A stretch of DNA of 64,000 bases from Kwoniella bestiolae CBS 10118. Lineage: Eukaryota > Basidiomycota > Tremellomycetes > Tremellales > Cryptococcaceae. The notes beneath the pieces are model-generated. The model worked only from the letters and a program-made list of their open reading frames with translations. It was not told the DNA's origin and searched no databases. Shown here one piece after another: positions 36,801 through 48,113 of the stretch (positions within the stretch are counted from its first letter, which is position 1; the number at the start of each line of letters is the position of its first letter). The stretch is from positions 930,001 to 994,000 of the forward strand of contig NC_089245.1 of NCBI RefSeq assembly GCF_000512585.2. The letters are read 5' to 3'. The position numbers were made by a program, and so were the translations under genes.

Positions 36801-37340
36801 GCTGCCGGGTTGGTGGGTGGTATCAAATCGTTTTTGACTCCTAAGAAGAAGACTCCAGCAAGTACACCTAATAGGTCGTCATCCTCCGGATTAACTCCCA
36901 CTTTAGGAAGTATGCTACGAACACCTAACAAATCGCCTACACCAAATGCTGAACAGGGTGGAAGACTCGCCACGCCGATCAAGGTGGATGAGCTGGATAT
37001 GATCAACCCTTCTCCTTTTAGATCACACTATCAGCAGACCGATGTGGATCTGCAAGTGGACAGCGCGGAACAGACGATAAGTACTGGTCCATGGTCAAAT
37101 ACCACTCAATCGATACCGCTAGAACATGAGGGTGTAGGTGATGGTGCCACGTTTGAAGAAGATGCACGACATGAGATGGATGAAGGTGATACACGGCGGA
37201 AACAGGAGGATGGACCGAAGAAGGTCAGCTTGAATACGATTTTAGACAACTGTGTGATATTGGAGGAATTCATAAAGGAGTTGGTGGCTATCATAACCGC
37301 TAGGAGAGCTATGGGGATCGACCAAGTTGGTTTTGTATGA
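33847..37340 (+). CDS. FHIP/RAI16-family protein (FTS-Hook-FHIP dynein adaptor complex)
   Basis: Six exons, 33847-33966, 34029-34066, 34127-34210, 34264-34358, 34427-34685 and 34814-37340, encode 1040 residues. N-terminal helical repeats match the RAI16-like/FHIP family: FFARLLQPP, TTGACLEYFLKNDLLAQL, INNLIVSLSERFLVHNAVHR, PLLLIFFHDKGW, then FEFLLFSYLLRFVHREGQIG with DPARAGLLFLFDI. The family's role, established in animals and Aspergillus FhipA, is linking early endosomes to Hook and dynein for microtubule transport. The middle and C-terminus hold a second helical region and Ser/Thr-Pro-rich linkers with acidic runs (DYDSDSDDSDYD). The start could be the second ATG at 33855+; the first is used. 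Promoter shared with LCL3 (divergent, 197 bp). Confidence 0.88.
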
Positions 37341-38040
37341 GTACAGGACCGCAGGCTGACTAAGTATGACGATTGTTACGGATCATGACTATAATGTGAA
37401 TAATGAACATGGATGAATAGCTTGGACTCGAACCCTCATATGTTCGTTTCATCCACCATGCTCAAGCTCATCCTTGTCGATGGTTAGTCATGATAGGACA
37501 TAGCTTCAATCGCCGTGGAGGTACAAAGGTGGATTTTGAGGGTGATTGTGCGGGTGCGGAGGCGGAGGCGGAGGCGGACCAGGCCCATGCCCGAGCGTCA
37601 CCACAGGAAACTGAGATCTGAGTGAACAGGTACAGACATGCTCAGTGTCACCTTGCTTCAACAAGGAGTAACATGGGTTTGATGAGGCTTACATGTCTGC
37701 TGATAAGAGCGAAGGCCTGGCGGATAGACTTGACGGAGTAGATCACAGCTCATGAAGGCACAGTGCCAAGAGGTGGTATCAGCGTTGTTTACTATTTGTG
37801 AATTTGAAACTGACTTCCTAATAAACAGTCAAGCTACTCTCAATCAACACAAGATGGATATGGTCGCACCAACCATTTCCACAAGTAAGAGTATCATATA
37901 AAAGCTATCTGCCAGCCCAAAATGCGAAAAGACATCCCCCCTCCTTATCGCAATTCTCGACCAATCAACCTCAAATCCATTCCCATACATCTCCAGTGTC
38001 TCCCCTCAACAGTTACCCAATACAACTCACATAACTCAAA
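37341..38040. other. Intergenic with Gly/Cys-like GGAGGC repeat
   Basis: 700 bp between two plus-strand genes. A short GGAGGC repeat lies at about 37553-37580. A TATA-like CATATAAAAGC lies at about 37894, roughly 145 nt before the next ATG. No supported gene; see the rejected list for the RLRGG-C-like tail reading. Confidence 0.5.
37553..37580. repeat. Hexanucleotide repeat, GGAGGC units
   Basis: About four imperfect copies of GGAGGC in tandem on the + strand. Not within a supported coding exon. Confidence 0.7.
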
Positions 38041-38529
38041 ATGTCTTCAGTCAACTGGTCATGTTCCTTCCCCAATGAAATCGCCGACATAGACCCCACT
38101 CTCGACTACTGCTGCTTCACCAACCGTCCCTGTGCAGAATACGTCTGCGGCAAGCTCAACTCAACACTTTCCATCGCTATCGAATCAGGCCATACAGACA
38201 TGTACAACTGCTTCGTTGACGCGGGAAAGGCCGAGGATATCTGGAGTAACCCCCCTAAGAACGGGACGTGCGGTACCAACGCTGGAAGTAAGGGATGTGT
38301 CAGATCGATTAATACCGTTACTACCTCTAAGTCTGTTGGCGCTACTACTTCTGCCACTGTCTCCATGAGCATTCGAACTACTGCTGCCTCTGCTTCTGCA
38401 TCGTCATCGCCTTCGCCTAGTGCTGGGGCTGGATCCGACTCGGCTGGATTTAGGGAGTTGGAGGTTTTTGGTCAGACTACCGTTTTGGGGTTGGTTGGGT
38501 TAATTTGGTTGATCAGGAGGATTTGGTAA
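38041..38529 (+). CDS. Small Cys-rich protein with C-terminal membrane anchor (copy 1)
   Basis: Single-exon ORF of 162 residues. The N-terminal ~90 residues carry eight or more Cys (WSCSFP, DYCCFTNRPCAEYVCGK, MYNCFVDAG, GTCGTNAGSKGC). Then comes a Ser/Thr/Ala-rich stalk (about residues 95-138) and a C-terminal hydrophobic segment VLGLVGLIWLI ending RRIW. There is no obvious N-terminal signal peptide, so the protein may be tail-anchored. A paralogue follows at 39072. A splice-donor-like GTGAGT just after the stop suggests a 3'-UTR intron. The pattern recalls fungal cell-surface Cys-rich domains with a Ser/Thr stalk, but the missing signal is odd. Confidence 0.75.
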   Translation: MSSVNWSCSFPNEIADIDPTLDYCCFTNRPCAEYVCGKLNSTLSIAIESGHTDMYNCFVDAGKAEDIWSNPPKNGTCGTNAGSKGCVRSINTVTTSKSVGATTSATVSMSIRTTAASASASSSPSPSAGAGSDSAGFRELEVFGQTTVLGLVGLIWLIRRIW

Positions 38530-39071
38530 ATGCATTTCGAGGTGAGTACCGTTTCTCTCACACCTGACCTTCAGCTATTGTCAAGGTATCAAGCTGACAA
38601 TGAACTGCGATATACTTTTGTAGATCGAATATTAGTACCCGTTGACGATACCCTTCGTGAAACCTTATATCACATCCCATGGACTTTGACTCTGATTCTG
38701 ATTAATCCAATGATGACGATCACGCCCCTTTCCTGTACCCTCTGATATATGTCTATAATGCATCTCCATGTGTACGATACATCATGATGAGAGGAGAAAA
38801 TAGCAGCAGAGACATTCTGAATTAGATGTGTGCGTGTGCTGCCAAACCACCGATAACGTCCATTGAATAAAATGGCATGATATATCATCCTGTGCCTCGA
38901 CTCTAAATCTCATCTCGACAATGTACAGTATTCACTCCTAGCGACAAAGAGCCTGCTCAATCGAGGTCGAAAGTGGGCATCTTTGCATTTATCGACCTCT
39001 TCAACCTCTGACCCCCAATATGAGAAGACAAACCCACCAGAAAAGGACAAATCTTAAGCCCAGAACGCACC
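38530..39071. other. Intergenic between the two Cys-rich paralogues
   Basis: 540 bp with a likely 3'-UTR intron of copy 1 at its left edge (donor at about 38542) and the promoter of copy 2. No other gene is seen. Confidence 0.5.
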
Positions 39072-39431
39072 ATGTCCCCTCAAACCCTCTATAGCTGGTG
39101 TCCAACAGACCATCCCTCCACAAACACAGCCCTCAATCGAGCATGTTTCGGTGACCTTGCCTGCTCAACCTATATCTGCAATACGGCGAACGCACCTGTG
39201 GTCACTAGGACTAGCAAAAAAAGGGATGAAGTACCAACAATCTATTACTGCGATGTCGATACTTCTTTGATCGTGGATACCTGGTTAAAGGAGGTGGATG
39301 GGGGAGTATGTAGGGACGATGATATGGATGTTGAGAATCCCACGGTGTATAGTAGTGATGGCAGGGGTACGAGAATCAGTGGGATGGTTTTGGGGTTGAT
39401 GATGATCTCTTGGGTGGGGAGTTGGAGCTAG
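39072..39431 (+). CDS. Small Cys-rich protein with C-terminal hydrophobic segment (copy 2)
   Basis: Single-exon ORF of 119 residues, paralogous to 38041-38529. Shared pattern: a first Cys in YSWCP, RACFGDLACSTYICN (copy 1: DYCCFTNRPCAEYVCGK), then YYCDVDTSLIVDTW and a last Cys in DGGVC. The Ser/Thr stalk is much shorter, and the hydrophobic end MVLGLMMISWVG lies close to the C-terminus. It also lacks an N-terminal signal peptide. Function is unknown; local tandem duplication is the simplest origin. Confidence 0.7.
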   Translation: MSPQTLYSWCPTDHPSTNTALNRACFGDLACSTYICNTANAPVVTRTSKKRDEVPTIYYCDVDTSLIVDTWLKEVDGGVCRDDDMDVENPTVYSSDGRGTRISGMVLGLMMISWVGSWS

Positions 39432-39847
39432 ATCACAGGTGTATAGGAAATGTGAGTAAGTCACTGAAGATTCCCATGACCAGTATCGGGGTGACGGTAC
39501 CAGCCATACCGATGTCTTGTTCGTGGCACAGACTCTCTACTCCGATATACGGCAGTGCCTTGATGACAGTATGCTATGCACGAACTTGTCATAACAGCAA
39601 CTGCAATTTATATAGCTATCATCATTTGATGGAAATGTGAAACAGATATACATAGCAATTGATACTGCGATGGATTCAGCTTATCACTGATCGATACCCA
39701 CTCCTTTCGCTATTGGACCGAACGTGATGGCTAGAAGGTGGGGGAAACACTCTGCTTGATCGATGATTACCATCATGAGGTTTTGCGTTCGGCGATGGAT
39801 TTTGATGATGTAGTGAAACTCCTCCTTTCGTCGTCACAGACAAAACT
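39432..39847. other. Convergent intergenic gap
   Basis: About 415 bp between copy 2 (+) and the 39848 gene (-). No gene is seen. Confidence 0.5.
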
Positions 39848-41303
39848 TCACTCGTGATTCGCCCCCTCCACATAATTTTCATCCTCCCTATATATCTTCT
39901 TCAAACCCCAATCAGGCATTTCCTTCCACTCCTCAAACTTATCTTCATCCGGTACACCTCGCTCCTTTGGATCAATAGATAGCAAACTTTCCTTCTTCCC
40001 TACATGTATCTCAAACCCACCAGTTCCGCCTAGTTGGAGGTCTCTAGCTCGATCTTCAACCTCTTCCCTCTCTGGACTATGAGCTGAAGGAGGCATGTTT
40101 CGTACTCTGTCAGGAATGAAGGGCAGGAGACCTTCAGCGGCGTGAGCGGTGATCAGGAGGTTCTCGGCGTACTACATCGATAATCATTGATTAGTTCGAA
40201 GTTCGAAGTCAAGTGGTGACAGCAGTAACGACAATGTAACTGAATATACTCACTTTCCCTACAGCTCCCCATTTGATAGTCTCAATCAACTTGAAGGTCT
40301 CATCCCTATCCGAATGCATCTTCGCATATCGCTTACGCGCCTGATCATCTTCGAAACTTGACATCGAACAGATAGAAGCGACTTCACCATTCTCATCCCT
40401 TGATGCCCATCTCTTCAGAGCTCGATCAAGTTGGATTTTCGATGTGAATTGATTCTCTTGGAATTTCTCAAGCGGTTCAACGGACTTTCGCATCTCCTCT
40501 TGGAAAGTTTTAAACGCTTTGTTGATCAGTCTGGATAGCTCGACGAGATGTAACGTTTCTACTATACCACCAATCATCAGCAAGAGGGTCGTGGTGTTTT
40601 GGAAATGAAGTAGTGGTAACTTACCATGAGATAGTGTCTCGTTCTTATGGAACATGGCATGATATGCATGAAGATCAGACGAAGTAGCGTGTAACCAATT
40701 TTGAGTGATGCGATAATCTATGTTGAAAGCAGTGTTCAACGCTTCGACGTGCTTGAGCAGGTTCTTGCGGGAGGCGATGGCACTGTGCACGGTGAGGGTT
40801 TTTGACGATACGATCGTATCTTTGGGATGATCCTTGAGGAAGTCTTACCATTCTTCTGCATCACTGTCCAGTGCCATTAGCCAGTGTCGAGCTAGCGAAG
40901 GGAGCGGATACGCGATGATGCGATGGACTTACCATGGATCCGATTGTTTGTCATTATCGCCAGCAGGGATGATCTTGGAAGGACTACCATGTTCAAAGAA
41001 TTAGTATAGATAGTTGCGAGAGGTAGTAAGAGGATGAACTCACAAATCGTCTGGCACGTGTGGGATTACTGGGATGATCTCTGTAGGCTGTTCTGATTGA
41101 TCAGGTGGTGCTTGGGTTGACGTACCAGAGTGTTTGTCTTCTTTCGAATTCCCAGCATCTTCCGGTTGCGTGTTCAACCTCCCGCCCAACATCCTTCGGA
41201 TCCTTGCCACTGCCTTTCCAACCTTACCAAGTCTAGGTCCCGATCCTCCCGAAGTAATCGCTCGATCCATGACAGCCTTGTTCAAAGGAAATCTCCTGTC
41301 CAT
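39848..41303 (-). CDS. Unknown helical protein, possibly continuous with the upstream APH kinase
   Basis: Six further exons after an ATG at 41303: 41044-41303, 40983-40933, 40863-40849 (15 nt), 40782-40625, 40561-40254 and 40171-39848, giving 371 residues with frame kept. It begins MDRRFPLNKAVMDRAITSGG, followed by a Lys/Arg-rich helix and acidic linker. The middle is long amphipathic helix (LLKHVEALNTAFNIDYRI, RLINKAFKTFQEEMRK) and the end is charged. Family not recognised. Upstream of the ATG, the same frame stays open back to the TGA that ends the kinase ORF, reading VKGKFEENYATVPHSEIDW, which looks coding. The true start may therefore lie further up or within the kinase gene. Confidence 0.65.
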
Positions 41304-41369
41304 CCAATCTATCTCACTATGCGGTACCGTAGCATAATTCTCCTCAAACTTCCCCTTGACACTAAGATT

Positions 41370-42080
41370 TCATAGGAACTCGCATATCTGTTCCGTATCA
41401 TCATCAAGACTCCCCAACGGATCAGCCGTACCATGTCTTTTCCAGAACTCGCCAACGACCTCAGCAGGGTAGAACCCAGCATACTCCCAATCCAATATAC
41501 ACTTGATCTCTCCAGTATGGGGATCCACCAATATATTCTGCCATCCTAAATCACCATGACATAGTACGTATCTTGCATCTTTGTCGTATGGATATTCCAG
41601 ATGGGAAAGTTGAATCCTATTAGCTACGAGTCGGGCGGGAAGGTGGATTTGGGGATAGAAACATTGGAGCTTTGGACTTCGTAATCTGCGCATCTGTTCG
41701 ACGAAGTATTCCAATTGCTTGATGATGGTGGAATGGAGGTGAACGGGAGCATCATAAGCTTGTATTGCCCCTTCCACGTATTCTTGGATGATGACGAAAC
41801 ACCCTCTATCTTCATATGTGGTGATGATCTTCGGGACTGGTACGGTAGTATGTATACTAATGTAGTCTATAGCTAACGCTTCGTTCTGGAGGGAAGAGTA
41901 GGATCGTTCAACTATTCTTTCAGGTGTACCTGCTCGATTGAGTCTTTGAGATTCATCTGCTATAGTGGTTGAGCGCTTGATCACATATCGCTCATGGTCG
42001 TTGGAAGCTGGACCGTGGGATTCGAATAATCGTCGATGGCCTGTATTCTGGTCTAAAGGGGGTTGGAGTGATACGGGCAT
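41370..42080 (-). CDS. APH-type phosphotransferase (kinase-like) domain protein
   Basis: ORF of 236 residues in the aminoglycoside phosphotransferase/choline-kinase-like superfamily. Visible elements are the ATP-site lysine in RYVIKRS, the helix Glu in SLQNEALAIDYI, the hinge region FVIIQEYVEG, the catalytic loop CHGDLGWQNILVD (Asp as base, Asn for metal) and the metal-binding Asp in ILDWEYAGFYP. All key residues are present, so it is probably active on an unknown small-molecule hydroxyl or amine. The ORF ends in TGA, and the codons directly after that stop stay open in frame into the next gene's first exon (see findings). No mitochondrial or secretion signal. Confidence 0.82.
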   Translation of the reverse strand: MPVSLQPPLDQNTGHRRLFESHGPASNDHERYVIKRSTTIADESQRLNRAGTPERIVERSYSSLQNEALAIDYISIHTTVPVPKIITTYEDRGCFVIIQEYVEGAIQAYDAPVHLHSTIIKQLEYFVEQMRRLRSPKLQCFYPQIHLPARLVANRIQLSHLEYPYDKDARYVLCHGDLGWQNILVDPHTGEIKCILDWEYAGFYPAEVVGEFWKRHGTADPLGSLDDDTEQICEFL

Positions 42081-44925
42081 GGCGATGTTGGAATGTCTGC
42101 AGTGGGCTTGCCGTTGGAATTTCTAAAAGATTAATACTTGTCATGTGCGTTATATGTCATAGGACGTTGATGATGCACTATTGTTCTCTGGAAACTCTTA
42201 CATCAAGCTGTACCTCCGAACTCACGATCAAGGCGGTGCAAGCTTGAACACACATCAATCCGAGGAATCTGAAAGCAGCGGACGTGATTGTGTGCCCGAT
42301 GGTCTGTTGCTATGGTTGGTAAGATGCATGAGGTAGTTATATAGTATTTCCTTGCATGTGGTACGAGGATGAATGTGTCAACTGCCAGGAGAATTTGTCG
42401 AAATGTACTTGTACATGCAACATTTTGTCCTCAACTTTGGTCGCTCGCTGCAACCTGTAAGGTAAACGACGTGATCGAGCGTGTCACGTGATACAAGCGC
42501 CCAAGTCAGGCACGGAGGAGAGATCGCACTGGTTACTCTTCACCAAAAGGGATGATTGGTGACTTGATATCCTCACCAAATACTGCCTGATCTGCTCTCC
42601 TATGGTGTATCTCTTGATCGATAGATAGAGGCGAGGGCGACGTAATGTGAGTCATCTCCATATGAGCATCTTGGAAGTTTCCTTTATGGCATGCGCCAAA
42701 CCGGTGATCCCAACGCACGGATGCGCTCGGATCCTTCTTTTAGCTTGTAATGTTGGTTGCACGGATCAACCGTTTCATCGAAACAAAGAGAAACATTGCA
42801 TTTCAATGAGAGAGATACCATCATGGGTCGAAACATTGAAAATCTTTTTTCTTCTTTTTCACGTTTATTGTGTGAGTCTTTCATCCTCATTATGATTGTT
42901 ATACAGTATCTATCTAACACTGTTTTTGTTTTCGGACCATCACCAGGTATGTCAGATCATTTCCAGCTAACAATGAGTACTAACAAAGACATCAACGTCG
43001 TTGTCACACAATAACGCGATATTCAGGACGATCATGAAATAAGCCGATACCACAATACGATACAAACTTTATTCATCCTTTTTTGGTATTATTCACTGCA
43101 CCTCGTGGGTCTTTTTGTCAAGTTTACAAAACACGACTTTCACCATCAAAGGCTTCGATCTTATTGTCAACCCTTGCTTACAACTTGACGACGATCCGGA
43201 TGTAACGCTTTTGTTGTGCTAGACTAGAAGAATAAGACGCCTCTACTTATAATGGCTTGGGAAGTATTGTTTGTTCGGCCCGGTCTTGCTGTTGTTGTGG
43301 CTTCATACCAAGAGTACGGATCTTACAATCAACAATACTCATATGGATAGAGCAGGAAGAAGAAAGGACAAAGAGGGCGTAGATTTCTTGATACTTCTTC
43401 ATCATTATACCCTTTCTGGGCAAATAATAAGGAGATCAAGTGGGGGAAAAAGATGGATGGAAGTAAAGAAAGGTCCGAATAAACCCACAAAAACAAAAAG
43501 GTTGTGTTTCTCTGAACTTTCACACTAATGTCAATCCCTCTTACTCTACCCTCTCAGTTCGTAACATCCGCTCACAATGTCCAGATCCAGACCCTTGACT
43601 AATTCACATCGACACACAAGGATAGTATTTGCCGATGAGCTAAAATGGATTTATCACAGCAGAATGACGTTGATGATCATTGTCTTTTGACAATAGCAGA
43701 CCTTCTGACAACCCTTGATTTAGCTCAAAGCGGATATGGATATGGAGCCATCAACTTCGCCAAAATCAGCTCTCGCCAAAGTCTTTTTTTTTGGGGGCGG
43801 AAACGGCTATCACTACTATACAATGAATCACAGTAACGGTAATGGTCTGAGAAGGGAATTAAGGGACACAGCAAATACACAATACCAAGTCATCATCCCC
43901 TCTCATCAAAACACGACCCTAAGGTTCCTTACATCCCAGAGCTCAGCCTTACCAATTATATTGATCATTGCGGTATAGGGAGATGCGAATCGGCCCAGCG
44001 TAGCTTGTCCCCCACCCTTACTCGTAGGTGACTCAATTCCTTGTCAATTGTCTTATCAAATTATCATATTTGGGGTTTTCGATTTCTCCCTTTCTTCTTC
44101 CCTCTCTCTCTTCATCATTTCACGATCACCATAACAAACTTCAGTTACCAAACTTTGTCTCTTCTTATTGTTTTTGCCACCGTTCCGATTTCTCTCTTTG
44201 CCCTTTGTACGTTCAATTAAACTACTCTCTGTTCTCTCGGTACTTAAATCGCTAGGATCTCTTTGTCTCTTGTTTCGCTCAGTTTCAGCTTTTCCTATTT
44301 ATCGCTCGTCTCTCTGATTCTGATTCTCTTACTGTCTCGGCATTTCCATTTCCATTCTCTTTTCATCTTTGATTTTCCTATTGTTCTTGTTCTTCGTGAG
44401 ACCCATATCTAGCTTGTAACGACAACAAGGTTTATCTCAATCAACAATCGACCATTGCAGATCCCAACCAAACATCTTCATAGCATCAGTGAACAAATTT
44501 TCACTTCACCAGCTCATCAATCATCGACGGGATAAAGGGAACTAAAACTAAAAACACCCTTCATCCCCTCGTCACATCTAGATCAAATTTATCGTATTAT
44601 TCGCAAATCATTCACGTCGATCTTCTATTGTGAGTCCACAGCCCCTTTTGTGATGTCTCTTATCTTTTATTGTACCTGATCATCGTCTATCATGTGTGGA
44701 TCCTCATTTCTTTTTCCCCAAAGAATTGGAATTCAATGATTAATTCTTACTCATCCATATGGTGTACTATCCTGTAAACCCGAATCCAATATCATTCACG
44801 CCCGATATCCCATTCCACTGAAAATTTGTTTTCCCCCCTTTTACTATTTTCTTTACTACCCTCTTGTATTCTTTGTATCTCATCTGCTTATCATATCGAC
44901 TGGTTGGAACAGGAGTACCACATCC
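42081..44925. other. Large divergent promoter region, pyrimidine-rich leader of the bHLH gene
   Basis: 2.8 kb between the APH gene (-) and the bHLH gene (+). From about 44060 to 44600 the + strand is strongly C/T-rich with CTCTCTCTT runs, a usual leader composition in these yeasts. A donor-like GTGAGT at 44630 and an acceptor-like CAG at 44909-44911 would define a 5'-UTR intron ending just before the ATG at 44926. Several short ORFs (42647-43836) lack family features. Confidence 0.5.
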
Positions 44926-46838
44926 ATGTCAACTTGTGTGATGAGCAACAGCACGCCATTCACTTCCACCGCTCAAGATCGTACTATCGAATTTCAAGAT
45001 ACATCCTTCAACACCACTCTATCCGACGACCTCTTCGACTCCTCCTTCTCATGTGAGTGTAACATCTCTCTTATACTTCTTCGCCTTCTAACATTGATAT
45101 TGACGAGTCACTTAACTTAGTCATGAACCCAGATTCAAGTAATATGGAATACTATATCGCCAGTCCCGACGGTCGAAGATCACCTGAACCTTCCATGGTC
45201 GACCAACAACATAACAATCAAGAGGATCAACCTCAAAGTCGTGATGAGAACATGGGAGCTCATGACAGTGATTACACCTTCGCTACACATGTATCATTAC
45301 TCGTAGTATGAAACCCCTTAAGCTCATCGTCACTTCTGTTGGTATGTAGTGAACAACCATCAAATCGAAAACCATCACTTCTCACTATCACCCTTGACCA
45401 TGTCAGACCCTCATACCATCTTCGCACAACCACAAGCCAATACCGAGATCACCTCTGGCTCATATCCATATCCTCCATACGCCATGACATACGAATCAAT
45501 ATCAGCTCCAAGTACAAGTCACGGCACTTCCAATATCGCTCATCATCCTACCTTCTTCCATCCATATAGATCAAGCGGTAAGTCTTCTCTCACCCACGAC
45601 ATTCATATGACATTATAAGCTGACGAGATATTGTTTTGTTTGGACAGCCACAGGAGACTTCGCAAGGAACCCAAGATCCCCACCTCGTTCCCCTGCTCTC
45701 TCTTCATCCCCTCACGGATACTCCGTCTCCCACCGACTGTCATTCGGCGCGCCAACATCCGTCAGCCCATCATTGGTCAGCCCACATAGCGTAGTAGGAT
45801 CCCAATTATCCGATACCTCTCCAAACCACCCATACATGTATCAACTCCCCTTGACTTACGGTACTCCCTTGACAAGTGTATCAAACCTCGCCAATGTATC
45901 TCCTTCTGGTCCTGGCCTATCGATGGTAGCTGGTTTCCCGGTACCTACTCAGCTCCACCCTCAGCAGACTAGTCCTGCCTCCAAGGCAAGACCTATCGCT
46001 CGCCCTAGACAAACTAGAACCAACACCAAGAAGATCATCAAACAGGAGGAGGACGATATTAGCGATGTAGAGGATGAAGGGAATACTGGAGGTGGTCTTG
46101 GTCTTTCTGCTGCTGCCAAGTGAGTATTTCGTTCTGCCCTATATCCTCTGAGCCATCCTGTTCACCCCCACCATCAATGTTTTCTCCTCTACCAGTACCA
46201 ATCGCTCTCTACTCACACAGTCTACCTTCATTGTATGGACTTGTAAGCTGACGTATTTTCACGATGTCATCAGCAACAACGAAGACAGAGTACCAGTCTC
46301 ATCTAAAAGGGAGGACGTTCGAAAAGCCCGTATCGAAAGCGAGCAGGTGAGCTCGTCGGCGGTGCGCGAAGCTTTTTGCTGAGTGCCGTTGGCGGCCATC
46401 AATTGATCCCTTTAAATTACTGACTGTACATTATAGCGACGACGTGACGAACTTCGAGAGGGTTTCAGAAGACTCAAAGAAGCTTTACCCCAATCCAATC
46501 AAAGAGCTTCGAAAGTCAGCTTACTTGACCGATGTGAGTACTGTGTAAGATGAACCTTGTCTTCGTTACAGTGACGTTGTGGTACATAGCTAATGAGATG
46601 AATCCTACTATAGCCGTCGCTCATATACAATCGATCGAAGCTGCCAATAGGTACTTGCTCAGTCAACTCGAAGATGCCAATAGAGAATGTACTAAACTTC
46701 GAGAGTGAGCATGCATATTATAACTTTAGGTGTGCATTCGCTGACTCAGACTATAGAATCCTTCACAACGACATTGTCTTGAGACAACGAACCGCCTCCA
46801 ACAGTCCTGGTTCCGGTCAAAGCAATCGACCCCAATAA
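44926..46838 (+). CDS. Basic helix-loop-helix transcription factor
   Basis: Multi-exon gene: 44926-45052, 45121 to about 45263-45290, a third exon ending 45577, 45648-46119, 46274-46346, 46437-46533, 46614-46704 and 46757-46838. The bHLH domain is C-terminal: KARIESEQRRRDELREGFRR, then LKEALPQSNQRASKVSLLDR and SVAHIQSIEAANRYLLSQLE. The basic region carries the E-box pattern (E..RR). The first ~300 residues are Ser/Pro/Tyr/Gln-rich (activation-type), with a Lys/Arg run TNTKKIIKQEEDD before the domain. The bHLH is split over three exons. The second-third exon join is the only unclear one, since the acceptor side needs phase 1. DNA target and biological role are unknown. Confidence 0.88.
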
Positions 46839-48113
46839 ACCCATCACATCACACCATTTCCTACCGACGGTGCTCTAATATGTACATAATCAGTGTGAGC
46901 TCTTCACCAGCTCTCTCAGGCGAGCATCGGAGTCCTGACAGGGGAAGAAACAGTCCGAATATCTCGAATTTGTTGTGCGGCTTCTTTCGCTACATCCACA
47001 CATGTATACAACTCGCATTTTCAGTCTCAGTTTCGCTCTGCTATCTACGACGATTGGCGACATCCTCCTCACATCATTGTACGTGCACCTATTTCACTAC
47101 GCTTGATCCATTGTATCTCTCACGTACAACCATCGGATCGAAAATAACGATATACCCTGCATACAAACATATGAATTATGTCTGTTACGAGTATAACGAT
47201 AACGATCCCCTTATACGACCGGTATACGAATGGAAATGATCTCTCGCCTGATCCGCGCTATCGGGGAACATCTCTTGCGTTAATGGATACACGATCTCCC
47301 GTCTTCTGTCTCTTTCTTGATTCGAATGGTTTCTTCTGTCTTTCCTCCGATATGATTCTTCTGCTTTTCTCTCTTTCCGTTCTGCTTGGCTCGGTCTCTG
47401 CTTTCTTTTCTCTTTTCTCTTGCTTGGTCTCGTCTCATCGCCTTTCAATCATTTCTCTTGTGCGATACTTTTTCTGGCATGTAGTTATTTCTAGCCAGCT
47501 CGGTCTGTAGTTCCTCAATTCTTCCTTGAAACGTTAAAACACTCCTCAACTAGTTTTACGTTACTTGTTCACATCGCCACCATCCTTTTTCACTCACTCT
47601 CTTTATCCCCATTAACGATTTGACACCATCTGTGCATACTCTCCCGCAAAGATAGCTTATCCTACTGGTATAGGATAAGTTGCTTCTTTCTCGTGACCTT
47701 ATTGGTAAGAGAAAGATGGATCTTTGTGGTTCCCCCGAATATCGAGAAGAGATGATGGACGGCAGCCTTGATGGTTGGTTGCTTTTACCTTTTCTCTTTC
47801 GAGGAAGGTGATTGGACCTCACGTCATCTCTTCCAACGATATCGCACCGTCCTTGCTCTACCCTCCACACGTATATATATACATTCGGTTCTTTCATTCG
47901 TTTCGCATTTTCCATCTCTCATGTTGGTTCGTAGTTTTCTTTTGTGGTCTCGTTTTTCCTTCTGTTCTCTTGGCTCGTCTTCTTGTCTTGGTCTCTTTCT
48001 ATTTCTTGCTTGCTGTCTTGTAGTTTCTTCGCTCTTCTCACCATCACCCTTACATGTGGATATAATATACATCTCTCCCTCTCACACAACCTACAACCTG
48101 CAACGATCCTCTC
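46839..48113. other. Pyrimidine-rich intergenic stretch
   Basis: 1.3 kb. From about 47280 to 48060 the + strand is extremely C/T-rich (TTCTTTTCTCTTTTCTC-type runs), like a long leader of the short ORF at 48114 or an untranslated RNA. ORFs of 110-132 codons here are low-complexity Ser/Leu/Phe readings and are not supported. Confidence 0.45.

Noticed and set aside
37520..37630. Plus-strand reading LCGCGGGGGGGPGPCPSV, similar to the Gly/Cys tails of the RLRGG-C family, and a Pro/His-rich reading on the minus strand
   Set aside because: No RLRGG core, micro-exon or matching splice sites upstream; the GGAGGC repeat alone explains the composition.
42647..43836. Several ORFs of 60-85 codons in the APH-bHLH gap
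   Set aside because: No family features, no codon-usage resemblance to neighbours, no splice context.
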